A DNA stretch of 64,000 bases from the NCBI GenBank assembly GCA_963717445.1, contig OY970334.1, forward strand, positions 682,001 to 746,000, in the 5' to 3' direction. The stretch comes from JAGVPT01 sp963717445. GTDB taxonomy: Bacteria; Bacteroidota; Ignavibacteria; UBA10030; UBA8401. Below the pieces are notes generated by a model. It searched no databases and was not told the DNA's origin. It saw nothing but the letters and a program-made list of their open reading frames with translations. Position numbers and translations under genes: made by a program. This document shows positions 44,296 to 52,644 of this stretch, one piece after another (positions within the stretch are counted from its first letter, which is position 1; every line of letters starts with the position of its first letter).

Positions 44296-46196
44296 ATAAA
44301 AAGACTCTTACACTTGGAATAGCGTATTTCGTTGTGACGATTACCGTCATTTCCTATTACCCGACATTGTTCAATCACATCATAAACTGGAACGACGGCG
44401 AATTATTTAACGCAGTTTCCGCAGTAATGAAGGGGCAGGCCGGTCTTTTTTCGCAGCCAGCGTATGCGCCGTTGGAACTGGCGTTTGTTGCGTTTCAACG
44501 CAGCTTCAGTGAGTACGGATATTTTCTGTTCCACGCCTTAAGTATGATCATCCATGCCGCCAATGCAGTTTTGCTTTTCTTCATCATCCGGAGGTTATTC
44601 AACTCGGAGCGAGTTGCTCTGATCGTCAGCATACTATTTTCGGTGCATCCGATCCAAGTGGAAACCGTCGCGTGGCTCAGCGAGCAAGCCATTGTCGTGT
44701 CGACCTTTTTCCTCTTGTTGACCTGTCTGAGTTATCTTCGATACAAGCAGGAAGGAAAATCGTATTTTTGGGGTCTCTCCATTTTGTCGGCGGCTATTTT
44801 TTACTTACTCGCAACACCGGCGCTATCTCTCGTGCTGATTCTGATAGGATTGGATTTGTTAAGGGATGAAAAAATCAGCTACGCACATATTAAGCAAAAA
44901 GGAATTCTTCTCTTTTTTTGGTGCGCCGCATTTTTCTTCGGAGTCGTTCGTCAAGGGGGATGGGTGTATCTATCGCAATTGTATGATGACAGTATTGCAA
45001 TGATCAGACTCGGCATTGTAGAAAACGTGCTGCGGATATTGTACCCGTACCGGCATACTCTCGTCATGTCCGCGGAAGAGATTGCGCGAACGTCGTCCGT
45101 CTACGGCGAATCTGTCTATCCGTTGATTTTTCTTATGATGACGGTTTTGATCATATGGAATAGGAAACGATATCCGTTGGTTTTTTATGGTTTTTTGTTT
45201 TTCACCATAACAAGCCTTCCCCTGTTCTCCGGGCGTGCAGACGGCGATTGGGCATTGTCCGATCACTCTTTTTATCTCTCATCGATAGGTTTGTTTTTGA
45301 TTATCGGAAACCTCATTGACATTGGATTATCCCGGCTCGAAAATCGCCGGATATTATTATGGGGAGCTTATGCTCTATGTGGATGCACCGCTGTTGCTCT
45401 TGTTCACACAACGCGAATGGCAACTGAATATTGGAAAGATAACCCCACATTTTGGAATGAAGCTCACGAGGAAAACCCCTTCGATACCTTCATTTTGACA
45501 AAGCGGGGGATGTATTACTATTCCAAATTCGAGATACAAAAGTCCCTACAGAATTTGGACAACGTGGTCGAGCTTGCACCCGAGGATGAACAATCATATA
45601 TCAATCGCGGATTGGTTCACCTTGACGCGCTTGATATCGACAGCGCTGTAAGCGATTTCAGGAAAGCATCCCAGCTTGCCCCTTCCGACCCTACCTCCTA
45701 CTTTGACCTCGGAATAGCACTCAGCAAATACGGCAAGTTTGACAGTGCCAAAGCTGCGTTGTCAAAAGCGCTCGCATTGAATCCCACGTTCGCGGAGGCG
45801 TTCAACAGCCGGGCGAACGCGTTTGCGAAGACCGGTAATTATGTATTGGCATTCGCCGATTATCGCCGGGCGCTCGAGCTGCGTCCAGACTATGCGGAAG
45901 CTTATGGCAACCGTGCCTTTACGTTTCTGCAATCGGGAAATTTTCAGAAGGCCCTGGAGGATTTTAGGAAGCAAATTGAGTTCGCGCCAAAAAGATTCGA
46001 CGCAAAAATACACTGCGCGTTTACGGAGCTTTTGGTGGGAGACACCGCATCCGCAAGATCGTATTTTTCTTCGGCCTTAAGCATCGATTCTGCGAACGGT
46101 ACGATGTACCTCATGGGTGTTTCAAAAGTATTCCTGAGGTCTGAAGAGGAAGCTCAAGCAGGGAAACGTCTCTTTCATCAAATGGGCTTACAGTAA
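44292..46196 (+). CDS. TMTC-like GT-C membrane protein with TPR repeats, second paralogue
   Basis: 634 residues with the same plan as the preceding gene: about 400 residues of membrane segments, then TPR units from about residue 405 (KRGMYYYSKFEIQKSLQNLDNVVELAPED and following). Paralogous segments are FHALSMIIHAANAVLLFFIIRRLF and VHPIQVETVAWLSEQAIVVSTFF. The first-loop motif reads INWNDGELFN, so the first Asp of the NWDD motif is Asn here, and the loop is shortened; it might be catalytically altered or partner the first protein. It starts inside the previous stop (ATGA overlap) and ends 74 bp before the convergent protease gene; no clear terminator was seen in that gap. Confidence 0.78.
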   Translation: MNKKTLTLGIAYFVVTITVISYYPTLFNHIINWNDGELFNAVSAVMKGQAGLFSQPAYAPLELAFVAFQRSFSEYGYFLFHALSMIIHAANAVLLFFIIRRLFNSERVALIVSILFSVHPIQVETVAWLSEQAIVVSTFFLLLTCLSYLRYKQEGKSYFWGLSILSAAIFYLLATPALSLVLILIGLDLLRDEKISYAHIKQKGILLFFWCAAFFFGVVRQGGWVYLSQLYDDSIAMIRLGIVENVLRILYPYRHTLVMSAEEIARTSSVYGESVYPLIFLMMTVLIIWNRKRYPLVFYGFLFFTITSLPLFSGRADGDWALSDHSFYLSSIGLFLIIGNLIDIGLSRLENRRILLWGAYALCGCTAVALVHTTRMATEYWKDNPTFWNEAHEENPFDTFILTKRGMYYYSKFEIQKSLQNLDNVVELAPEDEQSYINRGLVHLDALDIDSAVSDFRKASQLAPSDPTSYFDLGIALSKYGKFDSAKAALSKALALNPTFAEAFNSRANAFAKTGNYVLAFADYRRALELRPDYAEAYGNRAFTFLQSGNFQKALEDFRKQIEFAPKRFDAKIHCAFTELLVGDTASARSYFSSALSIDSANGTMYLMGVSKVFLRSEEEAQAGKRLFHQMGLQ

Positions 46197-46270
46197 AGCT
46201 TGCGAAAAGATTTTTTTAGAGACGAAACAGCAACAGTATGCATCAAGCTCGACGGCGGTGAGGTGTCTCG

Positions 46271-48484
46271 TTATTTCATCAGCAGCATTTTCTTTGCGTC
46301 GAGAAAATTACCGGCCCGCAGAACGTAAAAATATACACCGCTTGCAACCGACGAGGCATTCCACGAAACAGAGAAATCACCCCCACTTTGCTGTTGGTCT
46401 ACAAGCGTAGTAACCTTCTTGCCGAGAACGTCGAAAACAGTCAAGACAACATTTCCTTTGAAATGTTGCGGGAGTGTGTACCGTATTTGAGTGGAGGGAT
46501 TAAACGGGTTAGGATAATTCTGGTTGAGAGAAAAATCAGTCGGTACCGCATCGGGAACGTTCTTCACGATAAGAACAGTCCCCATTGAACCCGTCGCATC
46601 AATTTTTCCATAGCCCCATAGGGGAGTGACCGAAGTGCCGGTAAATACGTCTCTTCTCGCGGATGAAATCATTGCGTTCTTCAATTGATCGGACGTATAA
46701 GAGGGATTGGCCTGCAACATAAGCGCAGCGACGCCGGCAACATGCGGCGTAGCCATGCTCGTCCCCTGCATAGCAACATGCTTGCCATCGGTCGCAATGA
46801 GGGCGGAATCCGGCGATGAATCTTTTGAGAGTGCAGAGACAATCACTTCACCCGGGGCACATAGCTCAGGCTTTTGTCTTCCATCCCTGGTGGGCCCCAT
46901 GCTGGTGAAGGTCGAATAGTCCCCCGTTCTATCCGTCCCTGCAAAAGAGTACGTATTGCCGTCAATGGAATTCCATGTATATTTCGTTACGTATGAGCCG
47001 ACAGTAATTGCTTTCTTCGAGGTACCGGGCGAACCGACTAGCTTGCGGAATGAATAGCCCGTGAGAAAATCAGGGATTGAATCGCTGGCTATCGTAAGTT
47101 GGTAATCGCTCAGCCAGATGTCGTACGCACCCCCACCCTGTGCGACAGACGCACCTGATATTGTAAGCTTCCACGTTCCGGCGCGAGGCGGTCTATTCGC
47201 GACGGCGTCGAAAATTTCAATTGTGCATTCATTTAAATTGTTCAGTGGGTTTACAGCATTAGATGCGTTATCGATCTCGACGTCACCATCTCCTGCCGGA
47301 GTCTGTGTTGAAACTTGAGCACCGGAGAGAGCCGACACAACTGATCCCCGTGGGCTGGTCACAGTAACAGTCAACTGATCCTCCTCTCCATACCACATGT
47401 CAAAATCGACGTAATCGTTTTGGGAGATGCCCGACGCCGTGTACGCAGGAATGGAGAACTGATAAGCAATAGACTCCCCCGTCGAGACGGTACTATCTGC
47501 ATGGATCGCATCCGATCCCTCATTTCCCGCGGCAACAACAACGGCTCTCCCCGGAGTTGCAAGCACTTCATCAATGTCTGTTTCCATTGGATCGGTTCCA
47601 TCATGCGCCCCATCTTGCGAACCGAGGCTTAAGTTGATAACGAACGGTTTCCCGGCTGCCGCAGCTTTATTTGTAATGTAGGTGATGCCGTCGATAATAT
47701 CGGCATCAAAAAATGTTGTCTTGACAAAGATAATATCTGCATTGGGAGCCACTCCCTTGTACCCGAGCGCAGACGATGACCCATCGCCGGCGGCAATTCC
47801 TGCAACGTGAGTGCCGTGACCGTCGTCGTCTATTTCTTTTACAACATGCGGCGGTGAACTCCCCAACTCGCTATTGATCTGCGCCTGAGAATACTCCGTC
47901 CCGTACTTGAAACCGGAGGGGGGAGTGCCGGTCGCCGTTTGGTCCCACAGCCACAAAATCCTCGATTTCGTTATATCGCTATCGGCGCGAAAATCGAGAT
48001 GTGTCCAATCGATTCCCGTATCAATAAATCCCAAGATGACATTCTTGCCTGTGTACGATGTGCCGTTAAACGCCCCGCTTTGAAGCTTATCCGCATGGAT
48101 TTCAGGGACACTTTTATCAAGCATGCGCTTATACTTTTTTGCCAGCGCGATGTACCTCACGCTTCCCAGCGACAAAAGCCGGCTAATTTGATCCGGAGTG
48201 GCCTCCGCGGTAAAAAAATCCTGCGTTACTGTATTCGGTTGAACGCCGACGTGCAGCGCATCTTGAATGCTGCTCGAGTAAACAATAATCCGGTATTGCC
48301 CGTTGTTTTTATCGGCCATAGATTTCAGCGGCTGAAAGTACATCGAAGTTGTGGTGTCCGGATGCAATACTGCCTGCAATCGATGATCCATCTTGCTGAA
48401 CGTGACCGCGTGAAGATGGTTTTGCGATGAACAGACCGAGAGACAGCAAAGGAACAACAATGCGGCAGGCAACAAACGGTTCAT
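46271..48484 (-). CDS. Subtilisin-like serine protease (S8) with T9SS sorting domain
   Basis: The start at 48484 gives MNRLLPAALLFLCCLSVCSSQ, a signal peptide, and is preceded by GGAAACCC; an upstream in-frame extension runs into the neighbouring gene. Of 737 residues, a propeptide-like domain (about 64-122, YRIIVYSSSIQDAL ... YIALAKKYKRM) precedes the catalytic domain with Asp155 (ILGFIDTGIDW), His223 (DGHGTHVAGIAAG), Asn321 (VVVAAGNEGSD) and Ser576 (MQGTSMATPHVAGVAALM). A beta-rich insertion (about 335-465) lies between Asn and Ser. The C-terminus is a type IX sorting domain (NQNYPNPFNPSTQIRY, VFDVLGKKVTTLV, final KKMLLMK). A secreted surface or extracellular protease. The small gene directly upstream encodes a separate copy of the propeptide domain. 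Confidence 0.93.
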   Translation of the reverse strand: MNRLLPAALLFLCCLSVCSSQNHLHAVTFSKMDHRLQAVLHPDTTTSMYFQPLKSMADKNNGQYRIIVYSSSIQDALHVGVQPNTVTQDFFTAEATPDQISRLLSLGSVRYIALAKKYKRMLDKSVPEIHADKLQSGAFNGTSYTGKNVILGFIDTGIDWTHLDFRADSDITKSRILWLWDQTATGTPPSGFKYGTEYSQAQINSELGSSPPHVVKEIDDDGHGTHVAGIAAGDGSSSALGYKGVAPNADIIFVKTTFFDADIIDGITYITNKAAAAGKPFVINLSLGSQDGAHDGTDPMETDIDEVLATPGRAVVVAAGNEGSDAIHADSTVSTGESIAYQFSIPAYTASGISQNDYVDFDMWYGEEDQLTVTVTSPRGSVVSALSGAQVSTQTPAGDGDVEIDNASNAVNPLNNLNECTIEIFDAVANRPPRAGTWKLTISGASVAQGGGAYDIWLSDYQLTIASDSIPDFLTGYSFRKLVGSPGTSKKAITVGSYVTKYTWNSIDGNTYSFAGTDRTGDYSTFTSMGPTRDGRQKPELCAPGEVIVSALSKDSSPDSALIATDGKHVAMQGTSMATPHVAGVAALMLQANPSYTSDQLKNAMISSARRDVFTGTSVTPLWGYGKIDATGSMGTVLIVKNVPDAVPTDFSLNQNYPNPFNPSTQIRYTLPQHFKGNVVLTVFDVLGKKVTTLVDQQQSGGDFSVSWNASSVASGVYFYVLRAGNFLDAKKMLLMK

Positions 48485-48492
48485 GGGTTTCC

Positions 48493-48831
48493 TTACTTTT
48501 GTTCCAATTGGTGATATCGCTTTGGAAGGTCGATAAAAAGAACTTGACGGAGCACGCACACTTTTCGAATTTCAGCCGCTGTTAGAAAGCCGGTCGCGAT
48601 TGAATTGTTCGCAACGGTTATCGATGGTACAACCTTCGTTATCCCCGTCGAATCACTGAGCCTGATGACGACCCGGTACATTTGTTCTTTGACACCGGCA
48701 TCGGAAAGCTCGTTTAGCAATCGCGAAGAAATTTTTTGACGGCAAACGTCTGGAACGCCTACATCCCGGCACGCTGCTGTTCCCAGAAGGATAAGAAAAC
48801 ATAGCTGCTTTGCCCGCGCCGTTCGAAACAT
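48493..48831 (-). CDS. Small lipoprotein-like protein with stand-alone protease propeptide domain
   Basis: The start is the ATG at 48831; a TTG 9 bp upstream is less likely. Of 112 residues, the N-terminus CFLILLGTAAC has a hydrophobic core and a Cys at 21 that could be lipidated, although the residue at -3 is Thr, not the usual Leu. Residues 52-112 (MYRVVIRLSD...SIATGFLTAAEIRKVCVLRQVLFIDLPKRYHQL) align along their whole length with residues 63-121 of the adjacent protease's propeptide (QYRIIVYSS...FFTAEATPDQISRLLSLGSVRYIALAKKYKRM), so this appears to be a free inhibitor or intramolecular-chaperone-like domain. It ends 8 bp before the protease start, so the two are probably translated from one message. 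Confidence 0.75.
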   Translation of the reverse strand: MFRTARAKQLCFLILLGTAACRDVGVPDVCRQKISSRLLNELSDAGVKEQMYRVVIRLSDSTGITKVVPSITVANNSIATGFLTAAEIRKVCVLRQVLFIDLPKRYHQLEQK

Positions 48832-49018
48832 AGTTAACAATGCATCTCATCGCAAAGCAGCCAAGAAAAGAAAAAGGAGAGTATTGTCGATCGAACTTCT
48901 CCCGATCTTTTTTGCTCTTTGCATAAAATTACAGGAAGTATGTTGCAGAACTGTGACTCATCTCACTCACGAAGCGTAACGGCATCTCAACCGGCAGGCT
49001 GAAACCGCTGTAATAGCA

Positions 49019-49357
49019 TCAAATGGCTTCCTCGCCCGATTCTTCCGTCCGGATGCGAATAGCTTCATCGATCGATGAAATGAAAATTTTTCCATCCCCG
49101 ACCTGCCCCGTTTTCGCAACTTTCAAAATTGTCTCGACGACTTTGTTGGAAAACTCGTTGGCGACAACAACCTCAATTTTTATCTTAGGAAGAAAATCAA
49201 TCTGGTATTCCGATCCGCGATAGATCTTGGCATGCCCCTTCTGTCTTCCATATCCCTTCACTTCCGTCAAGGTCATTCCTCGAACTCCTATTTCGGACAA
49301 CGCTTCTCGTACATCATCTAATTTGAACGGGCGGATGATTGCTTCGATTTTTTTCAT
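49019..49357 (-). CDS. glnB: Nitrogen regulatory PII protein
   Basis: The start at 49357 gives the 112-residue standard PII length and the canonical MKKIEAIIRPFKLDDVREAL; the longer frame upstream runs through the spacer after secA. T-loop GRQKGHAKIYRGSEYQIDFLPK carries Tyr51, the uridylylation site of GlnB/GlnK, and the B-loop TGQVGDGKIFI binds ATP. PII integrates 2-oxoglutarate, ATP/ADP and glutamine signals to control nitrogen enzymes and ammonium transport. No amtB is adjacent, so GlnB and GlnK cannot be told apart. secA ends 47 bp before it on the same strand. Downstream (48841-49018) only a weak hairpin with a T tract is seen. Confidence 0.93.
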   Translation of the reverse strand: MKKIEAIIRPFKLDDVREALSEIGVRGMTLTEVKGYGRQKGHAKIYRGSEYQIDFLPKIKIEVVVANEFSNKVVETILKVAKTGQVGDGKIFISSIDEAIRIRTEESGEEAI

Positions 49358-49404
49358 AATCTTCCGGGCATGTACTTCGTTACTGTAGTCTGATCGTTTG
49401 TTTT

Positions 49405-52400
49405 TTATTTCCCATGACAATTTTTGTACTTCTTGCCGCTGCCGCAGGGACACGGGTCGTTCCTGCCGATTTTTTCACCGGCATGAAGCTGCTGCACTTT
49501 TGGTGCAGAAGGCTGGGCGCCTCTGGTGTTATCGCTTCCCTCCACCGGCTCGCGGTTTGCATGGAATCCAAGTCCTGTGGCGGCATCGTGCGTCATCGTC
49601 AACTGTTCGCGATGGAGGGGGCGGCGGGCGCGCGGCATCGGCATTTGTTGAGTCGTTTCCGGGAAAAGCTTGAAGACGAGGTTCAGCGCTTCGCGGTTGA
49701 TCATGCCGATCATTTCAATAAACATATTGAATGCTTCGCCTTTGTATTCAAGAATCGGATCCTTCTGCCCGTAAGCGCGAAGATGGATTCCTTCTTTGAG
49801 GTCGTCCATCTCCCGCAAATGTTCCTTCCATCGAATATCGATCACCTGAAGCATCGCCAGGCGCTCGACATTCCCCATAATTTCCGCGCCTATTTTCTCC
49901 TCTTTGCGTTTGTAGAAATCCGATGCACATTTTACCGCTTCGGCCTTCACCCCATCCTTCCCCAGCGTTTGGAATTGTTCCGGTGTAATCGTAAAGTCAA
50001 CGAGGAGATTAACTCTCAGGTCCTCTTTGAGCAAAGCAATGTTGCCTTCCTCATAATGTTGCTCGACGAGTTCATCAATAAAGTCGCTGAGCATTGAAAA
50101 GATATCGTCTTTTAACCGTTCGCCGAGCAGCGCGTGCCTTCGCTTCGAGTAGATCACCTCGCGCTGCTGGTTCATAACGTTATCGTATTCAAGCAGCCGT
50201 TTTCGAATGCCGAAATTATTCTCCTCAACCTTTTTCTGCGCGCGCTCGATCGATTTCGTAATCATGCTGTGCTGGATCACTTCCCCCTCTTCCAACCCCA
50301 TCCGCTCCATGATTCCGGCGATACGCTCGCTGCCGAATAATCGAAGCAGGTCGTCCTCAAGCGAGAGAAAAAACTTCGAGGATCCGGGATCGCCCTGACG
50401 TCCCGCCCGTCCTCTCAACTGGCGGTCAATACGCCGCGCCTCGTGGCGCTCGGTACCGACAATATGCAGCCCGCCAACGTCGCGAACGCCAGGGCCGAGC
50501 TTGATGTCCGTCCCGCGGCCTGCCATGTTGGTCGCGATCGTCACCGCCCCGGGCAGTCCGGCATTTTGGATAATTTCCGCCTCGCGTTGATGCTGTTTGG
50601 CATTCAAGACGTTGTGAGCAACTCCCTTCCGCTTCAACATCCTGCTGATCGTTTCTGAAACTTCAACGCTCGTCGTTCCGACCAACACCGGGCGCCGTTT
50701 TTCCTTCATCTCCTCGATCTCTTTGATCACCGCATTGTATTTTTCGCGCTTCGTTTTGAAGACGACATCCTCAATATCATCCCTGATCGCTTTCACGTTT
50801 GTCGGAATGGAAACAACGTCGAGCTTGTAAATTTCAAAGAACTCGGCCGCCTCAGTCTCGGCAGTCCCGGTCATACCGGCAAGCTTTTTATAGAGACGAA
50901 AATAATTTTGCAGAGTGACAGTAGCGAGCGTCTGAGTATCCCGCTCAACTTTTACCCCTTCCTTCGCTTCGATGGCCTGATGAAGACCGTCCGAATACCT
51001 GCGCCCGTGGAGCAATCGCCCTGTGAATTCGTCGACGATCATAACTTTGCCGTCTTCCGTGACGACATACTCGTCGTCTTTTTCATACAGCGAATATGCC
51101 TTCAACAACTGAAGCACGGTGTGAATTCTGTCGCTCCGCTCGGCATACAACTTATTAATCTCATCTTTTTTCGCCTGTTTCTGCTCCGCACTCAAGTCGG
51201 GATTGTTCTCGACAAGGCTCATTTCCGTTCCGATATCCGGAATCACGAAGAAATCTTTATCGGCAGCGCCGGCAAGCAGCTCGCGCCCCTTCTCCGTAAG
51301 GTCGATCGAGTGATTCTGCTCGTCGATTGCAAAATACAATTCATCGTCGATTTCATGCATGCGCTTCGATTGCTCGGCAAGATAAACCGACTCGGTCTGC
51401 TGCATTAATTTTTTTGAAGCACCGTCGGAAAAAATCTTGATGAGTCTCTTATTCTTGGGAGCGCCCCTGTTTGCACGAAGCAAAAGGACGCCCGCTTCGT
51501 CCCTTTTCTTCTCATCCTGGAGGAAGAGCTCGGCATCGTTCACGATTTTTGCGACGAGATTCCTCTGTGCCGTCACAACCCGCTCGACACGCGGCTTCAT
51601 CTCACCGAATTTTTGGTCGTCGACTTCAACCGGCCCGCTGATAATCAGAGGGGTCCGCGCTTCGTCGATGAGGACGGAATCGACTTCGTCGACAATCGCG
51701 TAATAGTGTCCGCGTTGCACCATATCGTCCGGAGTGCCGACCATGTTGTCGCGCAAATAATCGAAACCGAATTCGTTGTTTGTCCCGTACGTAATGTCCG
51801 CCGCATACTGAACTCTCCGCTGGGGAGGATCCTGATTCTGCAGGATAACGCCGACCGTCAGTCCATGAAACTCAAATATTTTTCCCATCCATTGGCTGTC
51901 GCGAAGAGCAAGATAGTCGTTCACCGTAACGAGATGGACACCTTTCCCTGCAAGAGCATTGAGATACATCGGCAGCGTTGCGACCAACGTCTTGCCTTCG
52001 CCCGTGGCCATCTCCGCGATTTTCCCCTGGTGAAGAACGATACCGCCGATGAGCTGCACATCGAACGGCACCATGTCCCATGCAACTTTGTTGCCGGCCA
52101 CTTCCCACACTTGACCGACAAGACGGCGGCACGTCTCTTTCACGACGGCAAACGCTTCCGGCAAAATTTCGTCCAGCATTCCTTTTATCGTTTCGTGTAA
52201 CTCTTTTTCCCCCTCATCGATCTCGTCGTACACTTTCTCCCGCTCTTCGAACGGAATTTCCGTCTTTAACCGCTCATGCAATTCTTCGAGGCGGGCATTG
52301 ATCTCAGCCGTCTCGTCGACAATACGCTTTTTGAATTCCGCAGTCTTTGCTCGAAGCTCATCATCCGAAAGAGATTTATAGGACTCGCAATGACGATTGA

Positions 52401-52479
52401 TTTCCTCTACCGTGGGAAGCAACTGCTCAACGTCTTTTTCGTGCTTGCTGCCGAATATTTTTCTCAAAACATCTAACAT
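49405..52479 (-). CDS. secA: Preprotein translocase ATPase SecA
   Basis: Motor of the Sec export pathway; here it would supply the T9SS cargo and pilus proteins to the inner membrane channel. It has 1024 residues, longer than E. coli (901) and typical of the Bacteroidota/Chlorobiota side. Walker A is MATGEGKTL at about 158-165, the DEAD-like box is YAIVDEVDSVLIDEARTPLIISG, and the helicase core shows TNMAGRGTDIKLG and GRAGRQGDPGSS. An extra segment (about 285-380) lies in the nucleotide-binding region after the first domain. The C-terminus is the zinc motif IGRNDPCPCGSGKKYKNCHGK, which contacts SecB or ribosomes. glnB follows 47 bp downstream. Confidence 0.97.
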   Translation of the reverse strand: MLDVLRKIFGSKHEKDVEQLLPTVEEINRHCESYKSLSDDELRAKTAEFKKRIVDETAEINARLEELHERLKTEIPFEEREKVYDEIDEGEKELHETIKGMLDEILPEAFAVVKETCRRLVGQVWEVAGNKVAWDMVPFDVQLIGGIVLHQGKIAEMATGEGKTLVATLPMYLNALAGKGVHLVTVNDYLALRDSQWMGKIFEFHGLTVGVILQNQDPPQRRVQYAADITYGTNNEFGFDYLRDNMVGTPDDMVQRGHYYAIVDEVDSVLIDEARTPLIISGPVEVDDQKFGEMKPRVERVVTAQRNLVAKIVNDAELFLQDEKKRDEAGVLLLRANRGAPKNKRLIKIFSDGASKKLMQQTESVYLAEQSKRMHEIDDELYFAIDEQNHSIDLTEKGRELLAGAADKDFFVIPDIGTEMSLVENNPDLSAEQKQAKKDEINKLYAERSDRIHTVLQLLKAYSLYEKDDEYVVTEDGKVMIVDEFTGRLLHGRRYSDGLHQAIEAKEGVKVERDTQTLATVTLQNYFRLYKKLAGMTGTAETEAAEFFEIYKLDVVSIPTNVKAIRDDIEDVVFKTKREKYNAVIKEIEEMKEKRRPVLVGTTSVEVSETISRMLKRKGVAHNVLNAKQHQREAEIIQNAGLPGAVTIATNMAGRGTDIKLGPGVRDVGGLHIVGTERHEARRIDRQLRGRAGRQGDPGSSKFFLSLEDDLLRLFGSERIAGIMERMGLEEGEVIQHSMITKSIERAQKKVEENNFGIRKRLLEYDNVMNQQREVIYSKRRHALLGERLKDDIFSMLSDFIDELVEQHYEEGNIALLKEDLRVNLLVDFTITPEQFQTLGKDGVKAEAVKCASDFYKRKEEKIGAEIMGNVERLAMLQVIDIRWKEHLREMDDLKEGIHLRAYGQKDPILEYKGEAFNMFIEMIGMINREALNLVFKLFPETTQQMPMPRARRPLHREQLTMTHDAATGLGFHANREPVEGSDNTRGAQPSAPKVQQLHAGEKIGRNDPCPCGSGKKYKNCHGK

Positions 52480-52589
52480 GATATTCCCTTAATTGATCAT
52501 TCACACGATAACGCATATTCGTGTAAAATATAAGGATTAATTGAGAGAAGAGCAAAACAAAGAGGCAAAAACAAAGAGGCAACCGAGAC

Positions 52590-52624
52590 AAAAAAGGCGT
52601 CCCGACAAATCCGAGACGCCTTTT
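52590..52624 (-). terminator. Rho-independent terminator after the T9SS protein
   Basis: AAAAGGCGTC and GACGCCTTTT form a 10-bp stem (52592-52601 with 52615-52624) around a 13-base loop, ending in a run of six T residues on the minus strand. It lies 20 bp after the stop of the large T9SS protein. The T/A flanks make it potentially active in both directions. It sits in the 165-bp gap before secA. Confidence 0.85.
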
Positions 52625-52644
52625 GCGATTACTATACCATCGAC

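Noticed and set aside
48841..49018. Possible terminator downstream of glnB
   Set aside because: Only a 5-bp stem with a long loop before a T tract; too weak to list as a feature.
49358..49453. Extended N-terminus of the PII protein
   Set aside because: The first 32 residues of the longer reading match no PII protein and the shorter start gives exactly 112 residues with Tyr51 in place.
49414..50097. Open frame of 227 codons on the plus strand
   Set aside because: Antisense to the 3' end of secA; composition is atypical and no domain is visible.
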